Shown: one piece after another, positions 38,143-48,073 of the stretch
Layout: every line of letters starts with the position of its first letter
How positions within the stretch are numbered: the first letter of the stretch is position 1
DNA from: Falsirhodobacter algicola
Lineage (GTDB): Bacteria > Pseudomonadota > Alphaproteobacteria > Rhodobacterales > Rhodobacteraceae
DNA length: 64,000 nt
Reading direction: 5' to 3'
NCBI RefSeq assembly: GCF_018279165.1
Contig: NZ_CP047289.1
Coordinates: 1,176,501-1,240,500, forward strand
Program-made: the position numbers and the translations under genes
The notes under the pieces: generated by a model
Seen by the model: the letters and a program-made list of their open reading frames with translations, nothing else
Told to the model about the DNA's origin: nothing
Databases searched by the model: none

Positions 38143-39623
38143 TTCTTGCGCATCATTCCCGACAGGCCCGCAGGCAGCGTCATGCCGCGCGGCAGGCCGG
38201 GCATTCCGCCCATGCCGCCCTTCATCGCCTTGGCGGCGGCTTCGAGTTCGGCCGGGTCCATATTGGCCAGATCGGGGGTCTTGCCGCCCATCATGCCCTT
38301 CAGCGCCTGCTTCATGGCGCCGCCCTTGCCCATCTTCTTCATCATGTCCGCCATCTGGCGATGCTGCTTCAGAAGCTTGTTCAGTTCGGACACCTCAAGC
38401 CCCGCACCGGCGGCGATGCGCTTCTTGCGGCTGGCCTGAAGAAGGTCGGGATTGGCCCGCTCCTTCTTGGTCATGGAGTTGATGAGCGCGATCTGTCGGC
38501 GCAGCATACGGTCGTCCATGCCGGCCTCGGCGGCGGCCTTCTGCATCTTGCCCATGCCCGGAAGCATGCCCATGACGCCCTGCATCCCGCCCATCTTGAG
38601 CATCTGATCCAGCTGCGTCTTCAGGTCGTTCATGTTGAACAGACCCTTGGCGAAGCGTTTGGCCATACGCTCGGCCTGCTCGGCCTCGAACGTCTCGCGC
38701 GCCTTCTCGACCAGCGCGACGATGTCGCCCATGCCGAGGATGCGGCCCGCCACACGCTCGGGATCGAACTCCTCCAGCGCGTCCACCTTCTCGCCGAGGC
38801 CGACGAAACGGATCGGCTTGCCCGTGACATGGCGCATCGACAGGGCGGCACCGCCGCGCCCGTCGCCGTCCATCCGCGTCAGCACCACGCCCGAAATGCC
38901 CACCTGCCCGTCGAACTGCGCAGCGACGTTCACCGCGTCCTGCCCCGTCAGACCATCGACCACCAGCAGCGTTTCGCGCGGCTGGGCGATGTCGCGGACG
39001 GCCTGCACTTCGGACATCAGCACTTCGTCGATATGCAGACGCCCGGCGGTGTCCAGCATCAGGATGTCGTACCCGCCCATCGAGGCTTGGGTCTTGGCCC
39101 GCTGCGCGATCTGCACCGCCGTCTGACCCGCCACGATCGGCAGGCTGTCCACCCCGACCTGCGCGGCCAGAATCGCCAGCTGCTCCATCGCGGCCGGACG
39201 GTTGGTGTCGAGCGAGGCAAGGAGGATGCGCTTGCCCTGACGGTCCTTCAGACGCTTGGCCAGCTTGGCCGTCGTCGTCGTCTTACCCGAGCCTTGCAGA
39301 CCGACCATCAGGATCGCGGCGGGCGGGTTGTCGATCTTCAGCGCGTCCGCCGGGCCTTCGCCCTGCAGCACGGCGATCAGCTCGTCATGGACGATCTTCA
39401 CCACTTGCTGGCCGGGCGTCACCGATTTGGTGACATGCTGGCCGGTAGCCTTCGCCTGCACACGCTTGGTGAATTCGCGCGCGACGGGAAGCGACACGTC
39501 CGCCTCCAGCAGCGCGGTGCGCACTTCGCGCAGGGCGGTGGCCACATCGGCGTCGGTCAGCGCGCCCTGACGGGTCAGGCGATCAAAGACGCCGCCAAGC
39601 CGTTCAGACAGATTCTCGAACAT
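38139..39623 (-). CDS. ffh: Signal recognition particle protein Ffh
   Basis: This 494-residue GTPase of the signal recognition particle targets nascent membrane proteins. It has the N domain at 1-100, the G domain with GLQGSGKTTTTAKLA, DTAGRLHID and TRMDGDGRGGAAL, and a methionine-rich M domain after about 325. AAGGGA precedes the ATG at 39623, preferred to longer in-frame alternatives. It heads the approximately 10-kb minus-strand block. The 238-base divergent region upstream could contain a structured leader, but no 4.5S RNA gene is seen there. Confidence 0.97.
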   Translation of the reverse strand: MFENLSERLGGVFDRLTRQGALTDADVATALREVRTALLEADVSLPVAREFTKRVQAKATGQHVTKSVTPGQQVVKIVHDELIAVLQGEGPADALKIDNPPAAILMVGLQGSGKTTTTAKLAKRLKDRQGKRILLASLDTNRPAAMEQLAILAAQVGVDSLPIVAGQTAVQIAQRAKTQASMGGYDILMLDTAGRLHIDEVLMSEVQAVRDIAQPRETLLVVDGLTGQDAVNVAAQFDGQVGISGVVLTRMDGDGRGGAALSMRHVTGKPIRFVGLGEKVDALEEFDPERVAGRILGMGDIVALVEKARETFEAEQAERMAKRFAKGLFNMNDLKTQLDQMLKMGGMQGVMGMLPGMGKMQKAAAEAGMDDRMLRRQIALINSMTKKERANPDLLQASRKKRIAAGAGLEVSELNKLLKQHRQMADMMKKMGKGGAMKQALKGMMGGKTPDLANMDPAELEAAAKAMKGGMGGMPGLPRGMTLPAGLSGMMRKK

Positions 39624-39805
39624 GGCATCCCTTTCCAATTGCCTGACCCCGACATAGCGGGGAACGTCCCAAACACCAACGGCACCCACGGGCGCGACGC
39701 GCTGGTGGGTGGCGATCCCCTGATCGGCAGGGGACCGGAGCCGCATGAACTCCGGGAAATCGGGCCGCGTATACCCCGGCACGGGGCGCGGAGTCAAGCG
39801 CGGCG

Positions 39806-39833
39806 TTGCATCTGCGGCTTGGCGATCTATGCT
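39806..39833 (+). promoter_or_regulatory. Possible promoter of the LysR gene
   Basis: TTGCAT (39806-39811), a 16-base spacer and TATGCT (39828-39833) lie about 30 bases before the start. The match is moderate. Divergent control with ffh is possible. Confidence 0.35.
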
Positions 39834-39861
39834 GTGAGCAACGATAATACAGCGGGGCGGC

Positions 39862-40743
39862 ATGGGTTTCGACAACTGGGATGAAGTACGGACGGCCTTT
39901 CAGGTCGCACGGCTGGGAACGGTGTCCGGCGCCGCCGAGGCGCTCGGGGTGCACCACGCCACCGTCATCCGCCATGTCGACGCGCTGGAGCGGCGGCTGG
40001 GAACCAAGCTGTTCCAGCGGCACGCCCGCGGCTACACCCCGACCGAGGCCGGGCGCGATCTTCTGTCCGTGGCCCAGACCACCGAAGAGCAGTTTGGCCA
40101 GCTTGCCAGCCGCATCCGCGGTCAGGGCGAGATGGTGGCGGGTGAACTGGTCATCACCGCCATCACCGGCGTCGCCGAACTCGTCATGCCCGTGCTGGCC
40201 GATTTCCAACAGCAGCACCCGGCACTGACGGTGCGCTTCCTGTCAGATATGCGCATCTTCCGGCTGGATTACGGCGAGGCGCATGTCGCCATCCGCGCCG
40301 GCGCCGCCCCCGAAGAGCCGGACAACGTCGCCCAGCCGCTGGCGCGCATCCGCAGCGGCCTCTTCGCCTCGCGCGATTATATCGAGCGTCATGGCATGCC
40401 CGACGGGCTGAACGACATGATGGCGCATCGCTTCATCACCGCCGAAGGCCCGATCTCCCGCGCGCCGTTCCATCGCTGGCTCACCAGCGAGGTGCCCGCC
40501 GACCGCATCCGCGTGCGCGTCTCCGAAAGCCGGGCGCTGGAGGCGGCGGTCACCAGCGGCGCGGGCATCGGCTTTCTCACGACATTCCAGACGGCCGGGC
40601 GCGACGATCTGGTGGAGGTGCTGCCCCCCCGCCCCGAATGGGACGCCCCGCTTTGGGCCGTCACCCATGTGGACCTGCACCGGACGCTGAAGGTGCAGGC
40701 CTTCCTTCAGCATCTGAAGGCGGCGGCCCGCACTTGGACGTGA
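39862..40743 (+). CDS. LysR-family transcriptional regulator
   Basis: The 293-residue regulator has an N-terminal winged HTH (about 5-65; TVSGAAEALGVHHATVIRHVDALERRLGTKLF) and a C-terminal periplasmic-binding-like effector domain from about 90. The effector is unknown. The gene points away from ffh and toward the exoD-like gene, which starts 70 bases after the stop and might be a target. Confidence 0.9.
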   Translation: MGFDNWDEVRTAFQVARLGTVSGAAEALGVHHATVIRHVDALERRLGTKLFQRHARGYTPTEAGRDLLSVAQTTEEQFGQLASRIRGQGEMVAGELVITAITGVAELVMPVLADFQQQHPALTVRFLSDMRIFRLDYGEAHVAIRAGAAPEEPDNVAQPLARIRSGLFASRDYIERHGMPDGLNDMMAHRFITAEGPISRAPFHRWLTSEVPADRIRVRVSESRALEAAVTSGAGIGFLTTFQTAGRDDLVEVLPPRPEWDAPLWAVTHVDLHRTLKVQAFLQHLKAAARTWT

Positions 40744-40813
40744 AGAGTTGCGGGTTGCATAGCCCGCAGCGGGCCGCCACAGTGGCCCGAGTGCCAGAAC
40801 AGGATCCCGCCCC

Positions 40814-41437
40814 ATGACCGCCGACGACCCGGCCCCCACGCGCCGCCGCCTGTCCGAGGTGCTGGAGGAGATCGCCCACGACACCACCCGGCACCGCATT
40901 TCCATCGCCGATCTGATCGAGGCCATGGCCGGGCGGGCCTTCGGGGCGCTGCTCCTGATCTTTGCGCTGCCGAACGTGCTGCCGACACCGCCGGGCACAT
41001 CCGGCATCCTCGGCCTGCCGCTGATCTTTCTGGCGGCGCAACTGATGCTGGGCCGTGCGCCATGGCTTCCGGCCTTCATCGCCACCCGGTCGATGGAACG
41101 GACCGCCTTCGCAGCACTGGTCGGAAAGATGACGCCCATCCTCGGCCGGGCCGAAAAGCTGCTGGTGCCGCGCCTGCCCATGATGATCGGGCCGGCCACC
41201 GAACGCTTCGTCGGGGCGGCGCTGTTGATCCTTGCGCTGGTGCTGGCGCTGCCGATCCCGCTGGGGAACATGCTGCCCGCCCTTGCGATGACGATCATCT
41301 CGCTCGGCATGCTGGAACGCGACGGGCTGTGGGTGATCGTCGGGCTGCTGGTGGGCATCCTGTCGCTGGTGATCGTCTGGGGCGTCGTCTGGGCGCTCGT
41401 GGCGGGGGCGATCTTCCTGATCCAGAACGCCTTTTAA
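40814..41437 (+). CDS. exoD: ExoD-like membrane protein
   Basis: This 207-residue protein has four or more hydrophobic helices and the ExoD pattern: [48 protein letters not shown], and [13 protein letters not shown]. ExoD is linked to exopolysaccharide production and alkaline or stress tolerance in rhizobia, but the mechanism is unknown. The stop TAA shares a TTAA tetramer with the stop of convergent recR. Confidence 0.85.
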   Translation: MTADDPAPTRRRLSEVLEEIAHDTTRHRISIADLIEAMAGRAFGALLLIFALPNVLPTPPGTSGILGLPLIFLAAQLMLGRAPWLPAFIATRSMERTAFAALVGKMTPILGRAEKLLVPRLPMMIGPATERFVGAALLILALVLALPIPLGNMLPALAMTIISLGMLERDGLWVIVGLLVGILSLVIVWGVVWALVAGAIFLIQNAF

Positions 41438-42030
41438 ACGCTGCGCCGGGCGCGCAGCGCCGCGCCGATCGTGCCATCGTCGAGATAGTCCAACTCTCCG
41501 CCCACCGGCACGCCCTGCGCAAGCGAGGTGACGCGCACCCGCCCCTCCAGACGTTCGGCGATGTAATGGGCGGTGGTCTGCCCATCCACGGTGGCGTTCA
41601 GCGCAAGGATCACCTCGCTCACGCCCTCATCGCTCACACGGTCGATTAGGGCGGGAATGCGCAGATCCTCCGGCCCCACCGCGTCCAGCGCCGAAAGCGT
41701 GCCGCCCAGAACGTGATAGCGCCCGCCGAAGGCGCGCCCCCGCTCCATCGCCCAGAGGTCGGCGACATCCTCCACGACGCAAATCTCGCCATTGGCGCGC
41801 TTTTCGTTCCGGCAGATGTCGCACAGATCGGCATCGCCGATATTGCCGCAGCGCACGCAGTCGCGCGCCTTCAGCGCGACCTCGGCCATGGCTTGGGCCA
41901 ACGGGGCCATCACCTGCCCCCGCTTCTTCAGCATCAGGAGCACCGCCCGCCGCGCCGATCGCGGCCCGAGGCCCGGAAGCCGGGCCAACAGGTCGATCAG
42001 CGTCTGGATGTCACCCGAAGCTTCGGCCAC
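41434..42030 (-). CDS. recR: Recombination protein RecR
   Basis: This 198-residue protein acts with RecF and RecO in gap repair. It has the HhH start [20 protein letters not shown], the Cys4 zinc finger [16 protein letters not shown], and the Toprim region [15 protein letters not shown] with [18 protein letters not shown]. It lies 2 bases after the YbaB-family gene and is in the order dnaX-ybaB-recR, conserved in most bacteria. It ends in a 4-base overlap with exoD. Confidence 0.96.
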   Translation of the reverse strand: MAEASGDIQTLIDLLARLPGLGPRSARRAVLLMLKKRGQVMAPLAQAMAEVALKARDCVRCGNIGDADLCDICRNEKRANGEICVVEDVADLWAMERGRAFGGRYHVLGGTLSALDAVGPEDLRIPALIDRVSDEGVSEVILALNATVDGQTTAHYIAERLEGRVRVTSLAQGVPVGGELDYLDDGTIGAALRARRSV

Positions 42031-42031
42031 G

Positions 42032-42373
42032 TCAGAAGGGCAGCTTCATGCCCGCCGGCAGGCCGAGGCTTTCGGTCATGCGCGACATTTCCGACTGCAT
42101 CCGCTCGGCCGCGTTCTTCTGTGCGTCCTTGATGGCGGCAAGGATCAGATCCTCCACCACTTCCTTCTCCGAGGCGACGAAGATCGACGGATCGATATCC
42201 AGCCCCGTCAGATCGCCCTTGGCGGTGCAGCGCGCCGTCACCAGCCCCGCGCCGGACGTGCCGATCACGATGGTCTGGGCCAGCTGCTCCTGCATCTCGG
42301 CCATCTTGGTTTGCAGGTCCTGTGCCTGCTTCATCATCTTGGACATATCGCCCAAGCCACCCAGTCCGAACAT
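42032..42373 (-). CDS. YbaB/EbfC nucleoid-associated protein
   Basis: The 113-residue protein has the YbaB fold: start [33 protein letters not shown], then the beta stretch ISGAGLVT-like and [15 protein letters not shown] at the end. It binds DNA as a dimer with unclear function. The start MFGLGG at 42373 is 2 bases from the dnaX stop, supporting an operon with dnaX and recR. Confidence 0.93.
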   Translation of the reverse strand: MFGLGGLGDMSKMMKQAQDLQTKMAEMQEQLAQTIVIGTSGAGLVTARCTAKGDLTGLDIDPSIFVASEKEVVEDLILAAIKDAQKNAAERMQSEMSRMTESLGLPAGMKLPF

Positions 42374-42375
42374 CG

Positions 42376-44070
42376 TCATTCCTCCTCGAAGGGGTCCCAT
42401 TCATCTTCGACTTCCGGCAGCGCCTCGGCGGCGGCATCGGCCACCGGCGCGCGGATCTCCGCGATCTCGGCCCCCGGAAAGGCGGCGAGGATCGCCTGCA
42501 CGATCGGAAGGCGCGCGGCCTCGGCGCGGGCGGCATCCGCCTCCACCGCCTGCTGTTCGGCGATGGTCGGCGCGCCGCCATTGGCCACAACCGACACGCC
42601 CCAACGCTGGCCCGTCCAGCCCTGAAGCCGCTGCGCCAGCCGCGAGGCCAGATCGCGCGGAGCGGTCGGGCCCGGCTCGAACTCGATGCGGCCGGGCTGA
42701 TAGCTGACGAGGCGCAGGTTGTTCTCCACCTCGTACAAAAGGGTCATGTCCCGCTTTTCGCGGATGATGCCGACGACGCTCTCGAACGTCGCGGGCAGCG
42801 CCTGCGCCACCGTGCCGCCCCCGACCGCGCGGGCCATGCGCCCGCCCCCGCCGCCCTGCGGCGCCGCGCCCGGCGCGGGGGCAGCATGGGTCGGCTGCGG
42901 CAAGGATTGGATGCGGCGGATCAGCGTTTCGGGGTCCGGCAGATCGGCGACATGGGTCAAACGGATGATCGCCATCTCGGCGGCCATCATCGCGTTCGGG
43001 GCCGCAGCCACCTCCTCCAGCGCCTTCAGCAGCATCTGCCATGCCCGCGTCAGCACCCGCATCGGCAGGGTGCCCGCCATCTCCAGCCCGCGCGCGCGTT
43101 CGTCGGGCGAGGTGGTGGGATCCTCGGCGGCTTCGGGGGTGATCTTGATGACGCTGATCCAATGCGTCACCTCGGCCAGATCGCGCAGCACGGCCATCGG
43201 ATCGGCCCCATCGGCATATTGCGCGGCCAGTTCGGCCAAGGCGCCCGCCGCATCGCCCTTCATTACCAGATCGAACAGGTCCAGCACCCGGCCCCGGTCG
43301 GCAAGGCCCAGCATGGCGCGCACCTGATCGGCCGTCGTCTCCCCGGCGCCGTGGCTGATCGCCTGATCCAAGAGACTCGTCGCATCGCGGGCCGACCCTT
43401 CGGCCGCCCGCGTGATCAGCGCCAGCGCGTCATCGGCGATCTCAGCCCCCTCGCGCCCGGCAATGCGGCGCAGCAGGGCGATCATCACCTCCGGCTCGAT
43501 CCGTTTCAGATCGAACCGCTGACAGCGCGACAGGACGGTGACGGGAACCTTGCGGATCTCGGTCGTAGCGAAGATGAACTTCACATGGGCGGGCGGTTCC
43601 TCCAGCGTCTTCAGCAGCGCGTTGAACGCGCTGGTCGACAGCATGTGAACCTCGTCGATGATATAGATCTTATAGCGGCCCGAGGCGGCGCGGTAATGCA
43701 CCGATTCCGTGATCTCGCGGATGTCGTTCACCCCGGTACGCGAGGCGGCGTCCATTTCCATCACGTCCACATGCCGCCCCTCGGCGATGGCGCGGCAGGC
43801 ATCGCAAACACCGCAAGGATCGGTCGTCGGCCCGCCCGTGCCGTCCGGCCCGGTGCAGTTCAACCCCTTGGCGATAATCCGCGCCGTCGTCGTCTTTCCG
43901 GTCCCGCGGATGCCGGTCATGATGAAGGCATGCGCGATCCGGTCCGCAGCGAACGCGTTCTTCAGCGTCCGCACCATCGCCTCCTGCCCGACGAGGTCGG
44001 CAAAAGTCTCGGGGCGATACTTGCGGGCCAGCACCTGATAGGCGGCGGCGGGGGTGTCGTTCATCGTCAT
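42376..44070 (-). CDS. dnaX: DNA polymerase III subunit gamma/tau
   Basis: The 564-residue clamp-loader protein starts MTMNDTPAAAYQVLARKYRPETF. It has Walker A GIRGTGKTTTAR, the Cys4 zinc module CGVCDACRAI, the Walker B region IYIIDEVHML, and sensor segment FATTEIRKVPVTVLSRCQRFDL. A Pro/Gly-rich linker separates domain IV from the tau C-terminus. There is no A-rich slip sequence, so a frameshift-made gamma form is unlikely. Start choice between 44070 and 44064 is open. Confidence 0.96.
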   Translation of the reverse strand: MTMNDTPAAAYQVLARKYRPETFADLVGQEAMVRTLKNAFAADRIAHAFIMTGIRGTGKTTTARIIAKGLNCTGPDGTGGPTTDPCGVCDACRAIAEGRHVDVMEMDAASRTGVNDIREITESVHYRAASGRYKIYIIDEVHMLSTSAFNALLKTLEEPPAHVKFIFATTEIRKVPVTVLSRCQRFDLKRIEPEVMIALLRRIAGREGAEIADDALALITRAAEGSARDATSLLDQAISHGAGETTADQVRAMLGLADRGRVLDLFDLVMKGDAAGALAELAAQYADGADPMAVLRDLAEVTHWISVIKITPEAAEDPTTSPDERARGLEMAGTLPMRVLTRAWQMLLKALEEVAAAPNAMMAAEMAIIRLTHVADLPDPETLIRRIQSLPQPTHAAPAPGAAPQGGGGGRMARAVGGGTVAQALPATFESVVGIIREKRDMTLLYEVENNLRLVSYQPGRIEFEPGPTAPRDLASRLAQRLQGWTGQRWGVSVVANGGAPTIAEQQAVEADAARAEAARLPIVQAILAAFPGAEIAEIRAPVADAAAEALPEVEDEWDPFEEE

Positions 44071-44162
44071 GTCCCGGATTCGGATCCGCCTCAACCTAGG
44101 CACGGCACCCGGTTTCGTCCACCCTTGCCAGAGGCGGCATTTGGCTGTAACTGAAGCGCGAT

Positions 44163-44238
44163 GCCTCTATAGCTCAGCTGGTAGAGCGGCTGATTTGTAA
44201 TCAGCGGGTCGGGAGTTCGAGTCTCTCTGGGGGCACCA
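44163..44238 (+). tRNA. tRNA-Thr (anticodon TGT)
   Basis: The 76-base tRNA has a 7-bp acceptor stem GCCTCTA/TGGGGGC (two G-U pairs), anticodon stem GCTGA/TCAGC with loop TTTGTAA, the T-arm with GTTCGAG, and an encoded CCA end at 44236-44238. It is divergent from dnaX. The sulfotransferase-like gene ends 6 bases from its 3' end. Confidence 0.95.
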
Positions 44239-44243
44239 TCCAC

Positions 44244-45179
44244 TCAACGTTTCCGGGACGGCTTGGCACGCGCCGCCGCCGCCAGAAGATCGGCCTCGCT
44301 GCCGATGGCATCCGCAGCCGAAACCGTGCGCCCCCGTACGTCGAAACCGCAGGTTTCCTCGGCCCAGAGCACGTCGGCCGCATGCTTTTTGATATGCGCG
44401 TTCACGAGGTCTTCGGTCAGCGCGAATTTCGTGCCCTTCACATTCCGCAAGCGCGTCTTCAGAGCCGTGCGCATCTCCACCTTGCTGCGCATCGGAAGAT
44501 GCGGGCCGACGAATTTGTTGAAGGCATAAAGCGCGCCAAGCGCCTCTGCCGACAGGGCCTCGTTCTGGGACACGTCATCCTTGGCCAAATCCTTCGCCCC
44601 CACGCGCGAGCAGAAGTCCGAAACGGGGCTGCCCCCGACCAGATCTTCGCGTGTAAAGCGGACGAAGGTGATGCTGTCCCGGCCGAAATGTTCGATGAAG
44701 GCTTGGAAGCGGCGCTTGTAGGTCGGATCGGGGACGAAAAACTTCATCTGCCCCGCCTTGATCCGCTCCTGCATCTGGCTGGCGGCCAGCGACGCAAGGG
44801 GGCGGACATAGATGATGACCTGCACCCGATCGAAATGGCCGCGCAGAAAATCGGCCATCGCGCCGATCTCCTCGGCGTTCAGGTGATCGACGATGGCCTC
44901 GCTCGACAGAATCAGATCGCCCGGCTTCTTGACCTCCCGCTCCAGACGACTGCGATGCTTGGTCACCTCTTCGGCCACCCGCGCCGCCGAATACTGCCGG
45001 TTGCGGAAGATGTAGAACTTCTCGGGCTTCGCAGCGAAACAGGACACGAGGGGCGTACCGTGGTTCGAATGCCCCAGATCCGCATAGCGCAGCGTGTCCG
45101 AGGCATAGCCGTGGAACGCGTTCTGGATTGACGTCGATCCGGTCTTCGGCATCCCGGCATGAAGATAGCAAGTGCGCAT
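44244..45179 (-). CDS. Sulfotransferase-like protein
   Basis: The 311-residue cytosolic protein has an N-terminal P-loop-like sequence GMPKTGSTSIQ that fits the 5'-phosphosulfate-binding loop (PKTGST) of sulfotransferases, plus KPGDLILSSEAIVDHL and VQVIIYVRPLASLAASQMQE resembling the 3'-phosphate binding region. It may sulfate a sugar or surface polymer, but the acceptor is unknown. It lies 105 bases after the glycosyltransferase gene on the same strand. The ATG at 45179 begins directly at the P-loop region. Confidence 0.78.
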   Translation of the reverse strand: MRTCYLHAGMPKTGSTSIQNAFHGYASDTLRYADLGHSNHGTPLVSCFAAKPEKFYIFRNRQYSAARVAEEVTKHRSRLEREVKKPGDLILSSEAIVDHLNAEEIGAMADFLRGHFDRVQVIIYVRPLASLAASQMQERIKAGQMKFFVPDPTYKRRFQAFIEHFGRDSITFVRFTREDLVGGSPVSDFCSRVGAKDLAKDDVSQNEALSAEALGALYAFNKFVGPHLPMRSKVEMRTALKTRLRNVKGTKFALTEDLVNAHIKKHAADVLWAEETCGFDVRGRTVSAADAIGSEADLLAAAARAKPSRKR

Positions 45180-45284
45180 GTCGTGTCCTGTCTTGACGGC
45201 GGACACGCCTTCACCCGCGCCCGCACCGCGCAGCCTTATATCGAACACAGGTCTGGTGCCAACGCCTTCTGAGCGGATCGGCGG

Positions 45285-46502
45285 CTATCCCTCCAATCCC
45301 TCCACAAAGCGTATCATCTGCGGCAGGCATAACGTGTCGAGGTCGTAGCGTTCAAGCACAAGTTGTCTTGCCGCCGCGCGAATGGGGCGAAAACGCTCGG
45401 GATCGGCCAGCGCCTCGGTCAGGGTGCGCGACCATGCGGGTACGTCGAAGAAATCGACCAAGAGGCCGGTTTCCCCATGGGTGATCGCCTCGCGCACCGG
45501 GGCGGTGTCCGAACCGACGACCAGCGCGCCGACCGACATCGCCTCCAGCATCGACCAAGACAGAACGAAGGGATAGGTCAGATAGGCATGGGCGCGGCTG
45601 ACCTGAAGCAGATTGCGGAACCGGTCATAGGGAATATTCCCAAGGAAATGCACGCGCGACAGGTCCAGCCGGTCCTGCACTTCGGAGAGGAAACGCTCTT
45701 TCCAGCTGCCTTCGGGCGGGGCGGTGCCATAGCTGACGCCGTCGCCGCCGACGATCAGCACCTGCGCATCGGGCCGGGCGGCCATCACCTCGGGCAAGGC
45801 GCGCATGAAGACGTGATAGCCGCGATAGGGTTCGAGGTTGCGGTTCACGAAGGTCAGAACCTCGTCGCCCGGGGTCAGAACGCGGCCATCGGGCAATTCG
45901 AACCGGGCGGCGGGGTCGGGCTTCATGACGCTGGTGTTTACGCCGTCATGGATCACCTTCACCATCCGGCGCAGCGACGGCGGGAAGGTGCCGGCCTGCC
46001 AGTGCGTGGGCGCGACGCCCGCTTCGGCATGGACCAGCGATTGGGCAAGATGCGCGGCGCGGCTTTGCGCGATCAGGCCCGATTCGAAGGTCAGGGTGCC
46101 GAATTCGGGATCGAAGCCGATATCCGTCCCCTCCCCCTTGTAATAGAACTCGGCATAGATCAGCAGGCGCGCCTCGGGCCAGACCTGTTTCAGGAACAGC
46201 GTCTCCCCCCAGCCGGAATGGCCGAAGATGACATCGGGCACATAGCCGTCGTTGCGCATGCGCCGGGCGGCGCGGGCCACCGTCACGCCCCGATCGCTGA
46301 CCTGCGTGAAGGTGCGCCCCAACCGCGTGGCGGCCGGATCGACCGTTTCGGGGGTGTAGCGGTACATGACCGATGGCACGGGCGAGGTGCGCTGGTTCGT
46401 GGAATCGGTCAGCGCGCGCACGTCATGGCCCCGGCGGCGCAGCGCGGGGGCCAGATGCACGAACTGCGCGGGGAAGTTCTGGTGGACGAAGAGGATCTTC
46501 AT
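45285..46502 (-). CDS. Glycosyltransferase, family 4 (GT-B)
   Basis: This 405-residue glycosyltransferase starts [21 protein letters not shown]. It has a second Rossmann half with VNRNLEPYRGYHVFMRALP, VLIVGGDGVSYG, VHFLGNIPYD and the donor-binding EAMSVGALVVGSD. The sugar and acceptor are unknown. It probably acts on an exported polysaccharide or lipid. Its start overlaps the yejF stop by 4 bases, so it is translationally tied to the yej operon. Confidence 0.87.
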   Translation of the reverse strand: MKILFVHQNFPAQFVHLAPALRRRGHDVRALTDSTNQRTSPVPSVMYRYTPETVDPAATRLGRTFTQVSDRGVTVARAARRMRNDGYVPDVIFGHSGWGETLFLKQVWPEARLLIYAEFYYKGEGTDIGFDPEFGTLTFESGLIAQSRAAHLAQSLVHAEAGVAPTHWQAGTFPPSLRRMVKVIHDGVNTSVMKPDPAARFELPDGRVLTPGDEVLTFVNRNLEPYRGYHVFMRALPEVMAARPDAQVLIVGGDGVSYGTAPPEGSWKERFLSEVQDRLDLSRVHFLGNIPYDRFRNLLQVSRAHAYLTYPFVLSWSMLEAMSVGALVVGSDTAPVREAITHGETGLLVDFFDVPAWSRTLTEALADPERFRPIRAAARQLVLERYDLDTLCLPQMIRFVEGLEG

Positions 46503-48073
46503 GACAGGGCCGCCTCCAGAAGCGCGCGGGTGTAGGCGGTGGCGGGCGCGGTGAAGACCTGTTCGGCCTCGCCCTCTTCGATGACATCGCCGGCGCGCAT
46601 CACCATGATGCGGTGCGAGAGCGCCCGCACCACGCGCAGATCGTGGCTGATGAAGAGATAGGCAAGGCCGTGCCGCCGCTGCAATCCGCGCAGCAATTCC
46701 ACGATCTGCACCTGCACCGTCATATCGAGCGCGGAGGTCGGCTCATCCAGCACCACGAGCCGGGGGCGCAGGATCATCGCCCGCGCGATGGCGATCCGCT
46801 GGCGCTGCCCGCCCGAGAATTCGTGCGGATAGCGCGACATCGTCGCCGGATCGAGGCCGACCTCGGCCATGATCTCCGCCACCATCGCGTGCCGGTCCCC
46901 GGCGGCGCCGTGCACGCCAAGGCCCTCGGCGATGATCTCCTCCACGGTCATGCGGGGGGACAGGCTACCGAACGGGTCCTGAAAGACCACCTGCATGTCC
47001 TTGCGCATTCCCCGCAGCGCCCGTGCGCGCGCGCCCTGAATGTCGCGGCCCAGAAAGACCACGGGGCCTTCGCTGTCGATCAAGCGCAGGATGGCAAGGG
47101 CGAGCGTCGTCTTGCCGGAGCCGCTTTCCCCCACGATGCCCAGCGTTTCGCCGGCGCGGACCGACAGGCTTGCGCCGTTCACCGCCTTCACATGGCCCAC
47201 GGTGCGGCGCAGCAGCCCGCCTTGGATCGGGAACCAGACGCGCAGATCCTTGGTCCGCAGCACCTCGGGCGCGGCGGCGGGCAAGGGATCGGGGCGGCCC
47301 GTGGGTTCGGCAGCCAGCAGCTTGCGCGTGTAGGGATGACGCGGATCGGCGAAGATGTCGGCAGTGCGGCCCTGCTCCACGATCTCGCCGTTCTGCATGA
47401 CGCAGACGCGGTCGGCGATGCGGCGCACCACGCCCAGATCGTGGGTGATGAAAAGAAGGCTCAGCCCCTCGCGCGTTTTCAGATCGGCCAGAAGCTCGAG
47501 GATCTGAGCCTGAATGGTCACATCGAGCGCGGTGGTGGGTTCGTCCGCGATCAGCAGCTCGGGCCCATTGGCCAGCGCCATCGCGATCATGACCCGCTGC
47601 CGCTGCCCGCCCGAAAGCTGGTGCGGATAGGCCCCGAGGCGGCTTTCGGCATCGCGGATGCCCACCTTTTCCAGCATCTCGAGAGCGCGGGCACGGGCCG
47701 GTGCCCCCCGCAGGCCCTGATGCAGCCCGATGCTTTCGACCAGTTGCTTTTCGATCGTGTGCAGCGGGTTCAGCGAGGTCATCGGCTCTTGAAAGATGAA
47801 GCTGATGTCGTTGCCCCGCACCGCCCGCAAGGTACGGGCCGGTGCGCCCACCATCTCGCGCCCCTGATAGCGGATGGAGCCGCTCACCTCGGCACTGTCG
47901 CCCAGAAGCTGCACGGTGGAGAGCGCGGTCACGGATTTCCCCGACCCGCTTTCCCCCACGAGGGCCACCGTCTCCCCCTTGCCGACGGTGAAGGACACGC
48001 CGCGCACCGCGTGATGGGTCGCGGTTTCCTGACGAAAGCGGATGTTGAGGTCGGTCACCTCCAGCACGGTCAT
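46499..48073 (-). CDS. yejF: Peptide ABC transporter ATPase, YejF
   Basis: This 524-residue double ATPase has two ABC halves. Each has Walker A ([20 protein letters not shown]), a signature loop ([24 protein letters not shown]), and Walker B ([24 protein letters not shown]). It powers the YejABE peptide importer. The start at 48073 follows from the ATGA overlap with yejE. Unlike the split Opp/Dpp systems, both ATPase domains are on one chain, as in YejF. Confidence 0.95.
   Translation of the reverse strand: MTVLEVTDLNIRFRQETATHHAVRGVSFTVGKGETVALVGESGSGKSVTALSTVQLLGDSAEVSGSIRYQGREMVGAPARTLRAVRGNDISFIFQEPMTSLNPLHTIEKQLVESIGLHQGLRGAPARARALEMLEKVGIRDAESRLGAYPHQLSGGQRQRVMIAMALANGPELLIADEPTTALDVTIQAQILELLADLKTREGLSLLFITHDLGVVRRIADRVCVMQNGEIVEQGRTADIFADPRHPYTRKLLAAEPTGRPDPLPAAAPEVLRTKDLRVWFPIQGGLLRRTVGHVKAVNGASLSVRAGETLGIVGESGSGKTTLALAILRLIDSEGPVVFLGRDIQGARARALRGMRKDMQVVFQDPFGSLSPRMTVEEIIAEGLGVHGAAGDRHAMVAEIMAEVGLDPATMSRYPHEFSGGQRQRIAIARAMILRPRLVVLDEPTSALDMTVQVQIVELLRGLQRRHGLAYLFISHDLRVVRALSHRIMVMRAGDVIEEGEAEQVFTAPATAYTRALLEAALS

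Noticed and set aside
39624-39861. 4.5S RNA gene upstream of ffh
   Set aside because: The region has small hairpins, but no GGAAG/AGCA-type SRP core could be found.
42376-44070. Programmed frameshift in dnaX for a short gamma subunit
   Set aside because: There is no A-rich slippery sequence and the single frame is complete.
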